From Armatimonadota bacterium (GTDB lineage: Bacteria; Armatimonadota; JADLDR01), in NCBI GenBank assembly GCA_020846535.1, contig JADLDR010000114.1, positions 1-64,000 on the forward strand: a stretch of 64,000 bases of DNA, given 5' to 3'. Position 1 is the stretch's first letter, and each line of letters opens with the position of its first letter. Of the stretch, positions 8,487-17,292 are shown one piece after another. A program made the translations under genes and the position numbers. Under the pieces are notes generated by a model. It had not been told where the DNA came from. It was given only the letters and a program-made list of their open reading frames with translations, and made no database searches.

Positions 8487-9349
8487 TGCCGATGGATGTG
8501 CCTTTCTCCCTGAGACGCCGTTATCCGGCGATGGTTTATATCGGCGGGGGCATGGTGGCCGTCCTGGCGCTGGTGGCGCTCCTGGCCGGGGCGCTGGCCC
8601 CTCAGGATCCCACCTTTCAAAATCCCCGCGGCATCACCGCCCAGGGGATGCCCGTTCCACCCGGCCCTCAGTTTCCGCTCGGGGCGGACAGCCTGGGCCG
8701 CGATATGCTGAGCCGCCTGCTCCACGGGGCGCGCATCTCGCTTTTGATCGGGGTGGTGGGCACCCTGATCGCTCTGGGAATCGGGGGGATCGCCGGGATT
8801 GTGGCCGGTTATTTCGGGGGCGTCTGGGACACTCTCATCATGCGAGCGACCGATATCATGATGTGCTTCCCCTCGCTGCTGCTGGCGATTGCCCTGGTTT
8901 CGGTGCTGAAGCCGGGGCTGTCCAATATCTTTCTGGTGATCGGCCTGGTCTACTGGACCGGAAACGCCCGCGTGATCCGCGGCGAAACCCTGGCGCTCAG
9001 GGAAAAGGATTTTATCGCCGCCGCCCGCGCCATCGGAGCCTCCGAAGCGCGGATACTGCTCTGCCACATCCTGCCCAACCTGACGCCGACCCTGATCATA
9101 CTCGCCAGCCTGGGGGTGGCGAATACCGTCCTGCTCGATGCTGGGCTGAGCTTCCTGGGAATCGGCGTCCCGCCCCCGACCCCGAGCTGGGGTACCATGA
9201 TCGCCGAAGGCCAGAACTTCTTCCGCACCGCGCCCTGGATGATGCTCTACCCCGGCCTGGCCGTCCTGCTCACCGTCACCGGCTTCAACCTCCTGGGCGA
9301 CGGCCTGCGCGACTGGCTCGATCCCAGACAGCCCGGTCGCCCGGGCTGA
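8486..9349 (+). CDS. ABC transporter permease, OppC/DppC type
   Basis: The 287-residue protein has the OppC N-terminal helix, the FPLGADSLGRDMLSRLLHGA stretch that precedes the binding-protein-dependent permease domain, about six membrane segments and the EAA loop (AAARAIGASEARILLCHILPN region, about residues 180-200) that contacts the ATPase. This family imports peptides, nickel or sugars. Only this one subunit is present: no partner OppB permease, ATPase or solute-binding protein lies in the window. The overlapping DUF4432 gene hints at a sugar substrate. It ends just before a palindromic repeat. Confidence 0.88.
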   Translation: MPMDVPFSLRRRYPAMVYIGGGMVAVLALVALLAGALAPQDPTFQNPRGITAQGMPVPPGPQFPLGADSLGRDMLSRLLHGARISLLIGVVGTLIALGIGGIAGIVAGYFGGVWDTLIMRATDIMMCFPSLLLAIALVSVLKPGLSNIFLVIGLVYWTGNARVIRGETLALREKDFIAAARAIGASEARILLCHILPNLTPTLIILASLGVANTVLLDAGLSFLGIGVPPPTPSWGTMIAEGQNFFRTAPWMMLYPGLAVLLTVTGFNLLGDGLRDWLDPRQPGRPG

Positions 9350-9354
9350 AAACA

Positions 9355-9478
9355 ATCGATGCCGTCTGCGAGGAGCGAAGCGACGCGGCAATCTCCAGCA
9401 TACCAGATACCGGGAGAGCTTTGTCCTTGTGCGTGAGGACGGAGATTGCCGCGTCGCTTTCGCTCCTCGCAATGACAT
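9355..9478. repeat. Long palindromic repeat element, copy 2
   Basis: The arms CGAGGAGCGAAGCGACGCGG (from 9369) and their complement (to 9469) are inverted around a 45-bp centre. The left edge repeats ATCGATGC.GTCTGCGAG from the element at 7107-7240. It sits directly after the permease stop codon, so it may also act as a 3'-end structure. Confidence 0.75.
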
Positions 9479-9551
9479 GCAGGCGAAAGTTCTGAGAATT
9501 CGCAAAAGCAAAAAGGTCTCGAAACTCGCCCAGCTAAAGAAGGAAACAGCA

Positions 9552-10037
9552 ATGCGAGCGGTTATCTTTGCGGCAGCCATGCTTTTCCTGGCAATGGCGA
9601 TCTACGCCTCCGGTTTCGAGCAGCAGTCCCGGAGCGTGCGCCTGGAAATGCGCATCCTGCGTTTCGATTGCGAAAAGGACGGCATCGCCAATATCGAAAT
9701 AAAGGCCGGCCCTGTGGTGATGACCATGGACAATATTGCCGTAGCGACATCCATGGGAACCGACATCTCCCGGGAGGGCATCGAGATGGTTCCCCACATC
9801 AACCGCGACGGCTCTTTCAAACTCACCGGCAAGATTGTCCGCGTCGAAAAAGGCAAAACCCGCGCTGTGCCCTTCAGCCGCATCATTCCCAAAGGCCAGG
9901 GCCGCATCGTCGCAGGCTCTACCCTCCCCGCCGTCCAAAAAGAGATCGCCAGGGGCCGAATCCTCCGCCAGCCCGCCAAACATACGGCTGTCTACCGGCA
10001 TGTAACCCCTTCGGCTGAGCAGGGGGTAGGGGAATAG
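9552..10037 (+). CDS. Small secreted protein of unknown function
   Basis: The 161-residue protein has an N-terminal signal peptide (hydrophobic residues 3-19, then YASGFEQQ). I do not recognise a family. The body is a beta-rich sequence with DNIAVATSMGTDISREG, an FKLTGKIVRVEKGK segment and a basic C terminus. ATG 9552 follows AAGGAA. The open frame extends upstream through a palindromic repeat, but that part does not look coding. The frame ends in a low-complexity tail. It is probably exported to the periplasm or envelope. Confidence 0.5.
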   Translation: MRAVIFAAAMLFLAMAIYASGFEQQSRSVRLEMRILRFDCEKDGIANIEIKAGPVVMTMDNIAVATSMGTDISREGIEMVPHINRDGSFKLTGKIVRVEKGKTRAVPFSRIIPKGQGRIVAGSTLPAVQKEIARGRILRQPAKHTAVYRHVTPSAEQGVGE

Positions 10038-10080
10038 TCGAGAGGCAGCCGCCAAAAGCCAACAGGCCCTCCGGCCCTCA

Positions 10081-10210
10081 AGCAACCGCCTCACCCAGCC
10101 CCCCGCCGGGCTTCGGCGGGGGGAGTCGGACTTGGGGGACTTTGAGAGAGTACCAAAAGAACACATGATCTCAGCCCCCCCGAAGCCCGGGGGGGTTGGG
10201 GGCGGCTTTT
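10081..10210 (+). repeat. 125-bp G/C-tract repeat, copy 1
   Basis: This is the first of four related elements. It starts CAACCGCC, has a first hairpin (CCCCCCGCCGGGCTTCGGCG, then GGGG), a conserved core GACTTGGGGGACTTTGAGAG and a second hairpin built on CCCCCCCGAAGCCCGGGGGG, then ends GGTTGGGGGCGGCTTTT. The other copies are at 38132-38260 (inverted), 52198-52322 and 53860-53982. Confidence 0.75.
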
Positions 10211-10224
10211 CCAAACCATCCACC

Positions 10225-11379
10225 ATGCGTATCGAAAGCGTCCCAGGCAGAATCAGTATTCCGGCGCAGGAGGCCGGGCCGTCGCAGATCGTTTTTCGGC
10301 CCGGCCAGTGGCTCAGGGCGTCGGTCGTTTCGGCGGATGGGGAGACGGCCTTGCTCGATTTCGAGGGCGTTTCGGTGCGCGTCCGCCCGCTGGTCCCTCT
10401 GGAAGCCGGGATGCAGGTGAACCTGGAGGTGCTTTCCGCATCGAGCGATCAGGTGATCCTGCGGATCGGCAGCCCGGGATCCGGCCTGCAAAGCGACCCG
10501 GCCCTGCTTCTCTCCCGGATCGGGATGCCTGCCACACCCGGCAACCGGCAGGCGGCTCTGGCCCTCCTGCGCTTCGGCCTGCCGCTGACGGCAGAAGAGA
10601 TGACAGCCGTTACGCAGGCCGTCCGCACCGGTCTGGCAGGCGGCCCGGAGGAGGCAGCCTACGCCCGTTCTCTGGGCCTGCCGCTGACGCAGGAGGTTTT
10701 TGTCGCGCTCAGGGATAAACAAAGGATAATCGGCTCGCTCTGGCAGGCGCAGTCAGAGGGAGAAGCCTTGCAGTCGCTTTCTGTGTCCCCTGATGCGGAG
10801 GATCCGGCCGGTGCTATGCTCCAGGCGCTGCGGCTTCTGGCCCGGAGCCTGGAGCATAAGCTGCTGCACGGGGGCTTCGACCCGGCAGCCGATATCAAAG
10901 CCGCGCTCCTCCGGGCCGCTGAAAACGGGGTCGATGTCGGGGAATGGCTGCAAGTCCTGCACTCCCAGCAGTTCGTGAACCTGCCCCGCCCTGACGGGAC
11001 GCACCCGTTTCTCTATTTTCAATTCCCGATCCGGCTTGCGGAAGGGATGCAGACCGGCGAGCTTCGCATCGAACGGGAAGGCGAAGGCGGGATGGAGGGA
11101 GACGGCCCGCTCCAGGCCACCCTCCGGCTGGCGACCGCCAACCTCGGCGTCATCGAGGCGCGGCTGACCCTCAGCGGGAGGGCGATGGCCTGTCTGGTCC
11201 GGTGCGAGCGCCCGGCAGCCGCCCGCCTGTGCCGTCAGGCCGGGGATGCGCTCCGGCAGGCATTGGCCTTCGGCGACCGCTACAGCGTGGCTCCTGTGCA
11301 GGTTGCCGCCGGGGGGGTGTTCGCGGACCTGCGGGCCGAACCCGGTCGAGCCGTCTTGCGCCTGAATGCCATGATCTGA
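10225..11379 (+). CDS. FliK-like flagellar hook-length control protein homolog
   Basis: The protein is about 384 residues. Its last 130 residues resemble the FliK C-terminal domain: an FQFPI.L.EG...GELRI strand, LRLATANLGVIEARL, then a Cys/Arg-rich helix and a YSVAPVQV strand. FliK measures the hook and switches the flagellar exporter by contacting FlhB. The next gene encodes the FlhB-like cytoplasmic domain, which supports the call. This resembles the orphan ylqG-ylqH pair of Bacillus. No other flagellar genes are in the window. The start is uncertain: ATG 10225 follows the G/C-tract repeat and has no clear ribosome-binding site. Confidence 0.65.
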   Translation: MRIESVPGRISIPAQEAGPSQIVFRPGQWLRASVVSADGETALLDFEGVSVRVRPLVPLEAGMQVNLEVLSASSDQVILRIGSPGSGLQSDPALLLSRIGMPATPGNRQAALALLRFGLPLTAEEMTAVTQAVRTGLAGGPEEAAYARSLGLPLTQEVFVALRDKQRIIGSLWQAQSEGEALQSLSVSPDAEDPAGAMLQALRLLARSLEHKLLHGGFDPAADIKAALLRAAENGVDVGEWLQVLHSQQFVNLPRPDGTHPFLYFQFPIRLAEGMQTGELRIEREGEGGMEGDGPLQATLRLATANLGVIEARLTLSGRAMACLVRCERPAAARLCRQAGDALRQALAFGDRYSVAPVQVAAGGVFADLRAEPGRAVLRLNAMI

Positions 11380-11392
11380 AAGGCTTTTTGCC

Positions 11393-11698
11393 ATGACAGC
11401 GCCTCGAAAGAAAGCGGCGGCCCTGCGCTACGAGCCGGGGAAAGACTCCGCGCCGCGCATCGCGGCAGCCGGTCAGGGGTATATCGCGGAAAGAATCCTG
11501 GAGGCCGCCCGGCAGCATCATATCCCTATCGAGGAGGATCCCGAGCTGGCTGCCGCCCTCTCGCAACTGGATGTCGGCTCCCTGGTTCCTCCCGAACTCT
11601 ACGCCGCCGCCGCCGAAGTGCTGGCCTTTGTTTACCGCCTGGACCGGAAGGCCGGTAAATCCGGCGGGCTTCTACGAGATAAAAGCGATGATATTTGA
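11393..11698 (+). CDS. FlhB-like C-terminal domain protein (FhlB/YlqH type)
   Basis: The 101-residue protein matches the cytoplasmic autocleavage domain of FlhB/EscU type III export switch proteins: AALRYEPGKDSAPRIAAAGQ, IAERILEAARQHHIPIEEDP, and VPPELYAAAAEVLAFVYRL. The membrane domain is absent. The autocleavage motif NPTH is not present upstream, as in other free-standing FhlB proteins. It follows the FliK-like gene by 13 bp and overlaps the rqcH start by 11 bp. A regulatory or export-switch function is inferred; no exporter is encoded nearby. Confidence 0.8.
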   Translation: MTAPRKKAAALRYEPGKDSAPRIAAAGQGYIAERILEAARQHHIPIEEDPELAAALSQLDVGSLVPPELYAAAAEVLAFVYRLDRKAGKSGGLLRDKSDDI

Positions 11699-13418
11699 CG
11701 CATTGACCCTGTATGCGGTGGTTGAAGAATTGAAAGCCGTAGAGGGGCATCTGGTTTCGGATGTCTACCAGCCGACCGAGACGGAAGTGGTACTCCATTT
11801 CCGGGCGGCGGGAAGCCACCGGATGTTCCTCCTTTCGGCGCATCCGCAATTGGCGCGAGCGCACTTCACGGAGCGCAAGATTCCCAATCCCGCGGTTCCC
11901 CCGAACTTCTGCATGCTGCTGAGAAAGCACCTGGAAGGGACGCGGCTGGAAGGGGCCGTGCAGGAGGGCCCGTTCGACCGCATCCTGAGCCTGACCTTCG
12001 CCCGCCGGAACGATTTCCCCAGGCGACTTGTGGCGGAGATGATGGGCCGCCACAGCAATATCATCCTCCTGGACGATGAGGAGAAGATACTGGGGGCGGC
12101 CAAGAACATCACCCACCGGATCAACCGCTACCGGGAGGTGCTGCCGGGGAGGGCCTATGTCCGGCCTCCGGGCGGGGACAAGGCCAACCCTTTGCAGGTG
12201 AGTCAGGCGGAATTCCTGCGGTGGGCGGAAAAGGTTCCTGCCGGGACGCCTCTTGCCCGCTGGCTAATGGACACCTTCAACGGCATGGGAACCTTTATCG
12301 CCCGGGAGATCGCCGTCCGGAGCGGGGCGGAGAACGTGCGTTCCGATCCGGCAGGATGCTGGGAGGCGTTCTGGAGCGTCTTCAGGGCCGCCCGGCAGGG
12401 CTTCGAGCCGGTGGTGATAGAGGGAGAGGAGGGTAGATCGGTCTCCTGCTGGGTGCTGCCGAGCGTCCAGCATCCGGCTCAGCGCCAGCGCCGCACCGAG
12501 ACCGCCAGCCAGGCCCTGGACGAAGCGGGCTGGGAGGTGAGTCACCGCGTCCGGACAGGCCAGATCAGGCAGGAACTGGCATCCGAGATCGCGGAAGAGG
12601 CCGGGTGGCGGGAACAGAACAGCCGCCAACTGGAACACGCCATCGAGGAGGGGAACCGGGCCGAAAGCTACCGGCAGATGGGCGACCTCGTCCTTGCCGG
12701 CCTGGGCCGGATCGAGCGCGGCGCGGCCTCCTGGAAAACCATGAACTATTACGACCCGGAAATGGCTGAAGTGACCATCGAACTCGATCCGAAACTCGGC
12801 CCGAAGGAGAACGCGCAGCGTTATTTCGACCGGGCGCGGAAGGCCAGAGAGGGCGCTCTGGTGGCCGCCGAACGCCTGGTGAAGAACAAAGAGGAGACGG
12901 CGCTTTTTCAGGAGGCCGCCCGGAGCCTGGAGGCTGCGGAAGGCGATGAGGCGATCCGGCAGATCCGCAGGAGGCTGGTGGAGGCGGGCTTGCTGCCGCC
13001 GCAGGAGGAGAGGCTACCTTCCCGGAAGATGAAGGAAAAAGACCCGTTCGCCGGTCACAAGATACGCCAGTTCACGACCGCCGACGGCTGGGAAATCTTG
13101 GTCGGGGAGAACAACCAGGCCAACGATTTTCTGACCACCAAGTACGCCGCCCCGGACGATTTATGGCTTCATGTGCGGATGGCTCCCAGCGCCCACGGCA
13201 TCATCCGGACGCAAAAACGCCCGGATGCCATTCCTCCCCACGTGATCGAAGAGGCGGCCCGCCTGGTGGCGCGGCACAGCGATTCCAAACACGCGGCTCT
13301 GGTGCCGGTGGATTACGCGCTGCGCCGGTTCGTCCGCAAGCCGAAGGGGTCGCCTCCTGGAAAGGTGATCTATCAGAACGAAAAAACGGTCTTCGTCGAG
13401 ACGGCGCTCAACCCCTGA
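11688..13418 (+). CDS. rqcH: NFACT-family ribosome rescue protein RqcH
   Basis: The 576-residue protein has the size and order of bacterial RqcH/NEMF proteins: an NFACT-N domain from residue 1 (MIFDALTLYAVVEELK; FDRI in the DR motif region near 100), a central helical and coiled-coil arm (about 280-440), and a C-terminal NFACT-R domain with GWEILVGENNQANDFLT and DLWLHVRMAPSAHGII. RqcH binds split 60S-like 50S subunits carrying stalled peptidyl-tRNA and adds alanine tails that mark the chain for degradation. The start at ATG 11688 overlaps the end of the FlhB-like gene, which suggests coupling. Adhesin-type annotations (FbpA) of this family are historical. Confidence 0.9.
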   Translation: MIFDALTLYAVVEELKAVEGHLVSDVYQPTETEVVLHFRAAGSHRMFLLSAHPQLARAHFTERKIPNPAVPPNFCMLLRKHLEGTRLEGAVQEGPFDRILSLTFARRNDFPRRLVAEMMGRHSNIILLDDEEKILGAAKNITHRINRYREVLPGRAYVRPPGGDKANPLQVSQAEFLRWAEKVPAGTPLARWLMDTFNGMGTFIAREIAVRSGAENVRSDPAGCWEAFWSVFRAARQGFEPVVIEGEEGRSVSCWVLPSVQHPAQRQRRTETASQALDEAGWEVSHRVRTGQIRQELASEIAEEAGWREQNSRQLEHAIEEGNRAESYRQMGDLVLAGLGRIERGAASWKTMNYYDPEMAEVTIELDPKLGPKENAQRYFDRARKAREGALVAAERLVKNKEETALFQEAARSLEAAEGDEAIRQIRRRLVEAGLLPPQEERLPSRKMKEKDPFAGHKIRQFTTADGWEILVGENNQANDFLTTKYAAPDDLWLHVRMAPSAHGIIRTQKRPDAIPPHVIEEAARLVARHSDSKHAALVPVDYALRRFVRKPKGSPPGKVIYQNEKTVFVETALNP

Positions 13419-13647
13419 CCTGCATCTCGTTGATGACATCGCGGATGCCCGGCTTGTTCCGCAGTATCCGCTGGATGATTTCGATTTCCTGCTGCAAATC
13501 GACGGCCACGTTCCGCAGGGGCCGGACGACCCCGCGCAGGTAGACGACGCCGTGAATGGCCTTCACATCCACCTGGCTCGAATCCACATAGCGCCGGGAA
13601 ATTTCCCGCTGCACCATGCGGGTCATCTCTTTATCCTCGGCTGGCAT
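13408..13647 (-). CDS. BON-domain protein
   Basis: The 79-residue protein is a single BON-type alpha/beta domain: a helix with REISRRYVDSSQVDVKAI, a V.LRGVV strand (VVYLRGVVRPLRNVAVD), then a helix and NKPGIRDVINEMQV. BON domains in stress proteins such as OsmY bind lipids. There is no signal peptide, so it would be cytoplasmic. ATG 13647 was preferred over GTG 13656 because GGGAGT lies at the right spacing. Its 3' end overlaps the convergent rqcH by 11 bp. Confidence 0.75.
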   Translation of the reverse strand: MPAEDKEMTRMVQREISRRYVDSSQVDVKAIHGVVYLRGVVRPLRNVAVDLQQEIEIIQRILRNKPGIRDVINEMQVRG

Positions 13648-13716
13648 AGCTCTCACTCCCTTCCCAACAGCACTGTCCTAACCTTAGCATAACAAAAAAC
13701 GAGGCTTCTGTCAAGG

Positions 13717-16700
13717 TCAGAATCGGACGGCCACGCCGCCGAAGCGGTCGGGGAAGGTCTGGCCCAGCCGGTCGGCGGTTTCCTCATCGGAAAGCACCAT
13801 ATCGATTCTCTGTCCGGTCGCCATCGCCCGCCGCACGGTCTCTACCGCGTCGTCGCCGGGAACGATCTCCATGTTCAGATTCAGAGCGGCGATCATGCCC
13901 TTCGCATGCTCCCCGGCCAGCGCGAAGCGGGAGTCTACCACCGTAAGAATATCGCGCCTGGGCAGGTCCATGCCGGCCACAATGGCATTGGCTCTCTCTA
14001 TCGAGAACGGCTGGCTGAAATCGGCCTGGTAGTCGCCGGGCAGGGTGCCGGCCAGGTGACCCCGGTCGAGGGCCAGGTTAATCGCCCTGCCCAGGCCGGG
14101 GCGCTTGAAGAGGTCGCTGTCGTTGAAGGGGATGAGGCCGATGGCCCGCTGCTTCCCCCGCACCAGCCAGAACCACATCTCGAAATCCCCGCCCGCCCTG
14201 CCGTCCCCGCCGGGCAGCCTCAAATCGGTCGCTCCGTTTGCAGCCCGGATGCCGAAGGCTTCCCCATCCAGATAGAGTTCCGGGTCCTCGATGTCCCAGA
14301 TGAAGTTGCCCTTCAGGGTCAGATGGGCCAGCACGCGGCTGCCGCGCTTGAGTTCGACCATCATCGCAAGCAGCCTGTTCAGCCACTGCATGAGGGCGTT
14401 GTCCGGAAACCAGAGAATCTGCTTCTCATCGGCGGCGGTATCGGCGTCCAGGATGAGGAGATTGTAGCCGATGACTTCCGAGGTGTTCCAGAAATCCATC
14501 TCCTGCGGCGTCATGGGAAAAGGAATCTCCAGCGCCACCCGGCAGACCGGCTTATCCCGGATCGCCTGAATATCGGGCGTCCGGTCGCATATGACCCGGA
14601 TGCCCTTGATCAGTTCGTCCAGAACCACTTCGGTATCGTTTCGCAGGGGATTGCCTGTGGCGAGAAACTCGATCCCCTCGATGTGGATGCCCGGGTCCCG
14701 ATGCTCGGCCTGGCAGAGCAGGTCTATGGCTTCCTGCACCGTGCGGGCTTGGGCCAGATTTTCGCAGGCGGACGGGTCGTAGGCTACCTGCCGGGCCACG
14801 CTCAGGTTGGCATTGAAGCGGACGGGCAGATGCGCCGGCTGCCCGGCGGCGTCCTTCAAGACAGCCTCGACCTGCTGGCTGTCATTGGCCGCATCGAGCC
14901 GCCAGAAGCAGCGTGCGACTCCGGCGATGTCGGTGGCTACGGTAATGACCGTCAGGGCGGCGGCGTCGCCTTCCTGCGCCCTCACCGTGCCGCCGGAGGC
15001 CGTGCAGCGGAACTCCACCTGCGCCCCGGCCACCGGCCACTCCCCGTTGCTGACCCCGACCTCCAGGGGCTGGGACAGGTCGGCTCCGGGCATGGCCTCC
15101 TGGCCGTCTCCGCCGATATAAAAGAGGCTGACCATCTCCGTCAGCGCGGGGAAGAGGGGCCGGCAGTCGCTCAGAACACGGAGACCTTGTGCTGTGACCT
15201 CGATCAAAGCCAGCCGGCAGTAGTGGTGCCGGATGCCCTCCGGCGGCTGGGGCAGGGGATGGCAGGCCGGGGTCGTCGGCCATTCGATATCGCCGGTGGC
15301 GGTGCGGGCGGGAATCGTCCAGTAATCGCCGGGCCGGAAGACGCCCGGCTCGAAGCGGATTTCGATGCCCTCTTCCAGAGGGAGCCAGCCGTCGTTGTCA
15401 GCCGGAATCTCGACCGCCGCTGCGCCCGGAGAATCCCACCGGCGGATCCTGGGGTTTCGGGGGAAACTGGCGCGGCTGACCGGCCCTGTGGCGGTGGCGG
15501 GATCGATGGTCAGCACATCGCCTTCGGGACGGAGAACCTGAACGAGAGTGCCGGGCAATCCGTTCAGTTCGTGCGTGTCGTCGATCAATTCGATCCAGTC
15601 GCCGCTGGCGAATCCAGTGGCCCGGTCTCTGCCGGAGCTGGCGACCGTGAGATCGTCCCCGTTTTCGGCCAGCCAGCCGGTCACGATAGAGCCGTTTTCC
15701 CGGGACCATTTGAAAGTCGCCTCTCCGGTCTGGGAGAGGCTGTGAATCTCCACCCGGTACAACTGGTTCTCCAGCCGCCGGTAGCCCGCTCCGGGCGGCA
15801 CGACGCATGGCGAGTCCGCAGGATCCCCGGGACGGGCGCGGGCGCTCATCATGCCGGTGCTGCCCGCGGTCAGGGCGTCCCACTCCGGCAGGCTCGACAG
15901 GCAGTTCAGGCCGTCGTCGATGGGCTGAGGGGCCATCCGCCTGACCTGCCAGACCGTTTTGGCGCGTGTGGCCGTATCCGGCCCTCCGAGAGCCACCTCG
16001 CGGATGGGCGGGTCTTCCAGGGCGGTGATATGGCGCTGCCAGACATCCAGATAGACGATATCCGTCCGGCTGCCGTTTGCAGAGGGCGCGATGGCTTCCG
16101 CTGCCGGCAGGTCGGGCTGGTTGAGGTAGGAGACTTCCGCTTCGCACTCGCACAGGATGCCGTCCACATACAGGCGACCGGGTGACAAGGACAGGTCATC
16201 GGGGGCTTTCTGCGCTGCCCAGGTCGTTCCGCCGTCGGTCGTCGCCAGGAGGGTCGAGTTTTCGCCGACCGCCCAACCGTGGGAAGCGTCCGCAAAGGCG
16301 ACTCCATGTAAACCGGAGGCAACGCCGGTCGGGGCGGCCTGATCTGCCCAGGAGGTTCCGTCCGAAGTCGCCAGGATCGCCGCATTATCGCCGACCGCCC
16401 AGCCGTGAGAGGCATCGGTGAGAAAGATGGCTCGCAAAGAGACGGCTGCCGTCGGCGAGGATTGCTGCGTCCAGGTCGTTCCGCCGTCGGTCGTCGCCAG
16501 AATGCCGGCGTTATCGCCGACCGTCCAGCCGACGCCGGCGCCGGCAAAGCGGACGGCGTTCAGGGTATCCGAAAAGCCCGAAGGAGGCGATTGCCGGGTC
16601 CACGTCTCCCCGCCATCAGAAGTCGCCAGGATGATCCCGCCTTCTCCGACCGCCCGGCCTGTGGAGGCGTCCGTAAAATGGACGCCGTTCAGGGAGGCAA

Positions 16701-17292
16701 TAATGCCTTCTGGCGCGGCCTGCTGCGACCAGGTGGCCCCTCCGTTGGCCGTCGCCAGGATCAGAGCGCCCTCCCCGACGATCCACCCCTCATCCGGGCT
16801 GACAAAATGGACACTGTTCAGGGAAGCCCCCGTGCCCGCAGGTGGAAACTGTCGTATCCAGGTAGCTCCGCCGTCGGCGGTCGATAGGATAGTTCCCTCA
16901 TCCCCGACCGCCCATCCTTTGAGGGCGCTGACGAAGTGAACCGCCCTGAGCGCGGCGATGATGCGCGCTAGAGGCATCTGCCGCGTCCAGGCGGCTCCCC
17001 TATCGGTCGTTGCCAGGATGGCACCGTCACCGCCTGCGGCCCACCCGTGCGAATCATCGGTGAAAAACACGCTTCTGAGGAGGGTGGTTTTCACCCCGAC
17101 AGCAAACCCGCCTTCCGCCAGGGGCGCTCCACAGGGGCCGATGATATCCTTCGCAGCCGTCTCCTGCCGGTGGGTTTGAATATCGGCCTGCTCGTTCCAA
17201 TCGGCGTCAATCTCCACCCGCCCCTGCTGCTTGCGGACACTGCTGTAATGGCTGGCGGGTTTGAAAGTAGACCGGGTAAAATCGCCCTTCAT
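13717..17292 (-). CDS. DUF6519 eCIS protein with inserted Ycf48-like beta-propeller
   Basis: The 1191-residue protein begins with the DUF6519 start (MKGDFTRSTFKPASHY, then QQGRVEIDADWNEQ), a family linked to contractile injection clusters. After residue 68 the DUF6519 sequence is interrupted by seven repeats of about 43 residues (69-361) of the form GWAVG..G.ILAT.DGG.TW..Q, the Ycf48/BNR pattern, enough for one seven-bladed propeller. DUF6519 then resumes with LSPGRLYVDGILC. An Ig-like invasin-type segment follows (about 700-800), then an unassigned C-terminal part. It may be a surface-exposed baseplate or fibre-substitute protein. It is separated from the main operon by 667 bp of repeats and could have its own promoter. 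Confidence 0.8.
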   Translation of the reverse strand: MKGDFTRSTFKPASHYSSVRKQQGRVEIDADWNEQADIQTHRQETAAKDIIGPCGAPLAEGGFAVGVKTTLLRSVFFTDDSHGWAAGGDGAILATTDRGAAWTRQMPLARIIAALRAVHFVSALKGWAVGDEGTILSTADGGATWIRQFPPAGTGASLNSVHFVSPDEGWIVGEGALILATANGGATWSQQAAPEGIIASLNGVHFTDASTGRAVGEGGIILATSDGGETWTRQSPPSGFSDTLNAVRFAGAGVGWTVGDNAGILATTDGGTTWTQQSSPTAAVSLRAIFLTDASHGWAVGDNAAILATSDGTSWADQAAPTGVASGLHGVAFADASHGWAVGENSTLLATTDGGTTWAAQKAPDDLSLSPGRLYVDGILCECEAEVSYLNQPDLPAAEAIAPSANGSRTDIVYLDVWQRHITALEDPPIREVALGGPDTATRAKTVWQVRRMAPQPIDDGLNCLSSLPEWDALTAGSTGMMSARARPGDPADSPCVVPPGAGYRRLENQLYRVEIHSLSQTGEATFKWSRENGSIVTGWLAENGDDLTVASSGRDRATGFASGDWIELIDDTHELNGLPGTLVQVLRPEGDVLTIDPATATGPVSRASFPRNPRIRRWDSPGAAAVEIPADNDGWLPLEEGIEIRFEPGVFRPGDYWTIPARTATGDIEWPTTPACHPLPQPPEGIRHHYCRLALIEVTAQGLRVLSDCRPLFPALTEMVSLFYIGGDGQEAMPGADLSQPLEVGVSNGEWPVAGAQVEFRCTASGGTVRAQEGDAAALTVITVATDIAGVARCFWRLDAANDSQQVEAVLKDAAGQPAHLPVRFNANLSVARQVAYDPSACENLAQARTVQEAIDLLCQAEHRDPGIHIEGIEFLATGNPLRNDTEVVLDELIKGIRVICDRTPDIQAIRDKPVCRVALEIPFPMTPQEMDFWNTSEVIGYNLLILDADTAADEKQILWFPDNALMQWLNRLLAMMVELKRGSRVLAHLTLKGNFIWDIEDPELYLDGEAFGIRAANGATDLRLPGGDGRAGGDFEMWFWLVRGKQRAIGLIPFNDSDLFKRPGLGRAINLALDRGHLAGTLPGDYQADFSQPFSIERANAIVAGMDLPRRDILTVVDSRFALAGEHAKGMIAALNLNMEIVPGDDAVETVRRAMATGQRIDMVLSDEETADRLGQTFPDRFGGVAVRF

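Noticed and set aside
10132-10224. Upstream extension of the FliK-like gene
   Set aside because: The extra 31 codons lie inside the G/C-tract repeat, which is non-coding in its other copies.
13906-16185. 759-codon open frame on the plus strand
   Set aside because: It is antisense to the DUF6519/propeller gene. The protein is His/Gly/Arg-rich with no family features.
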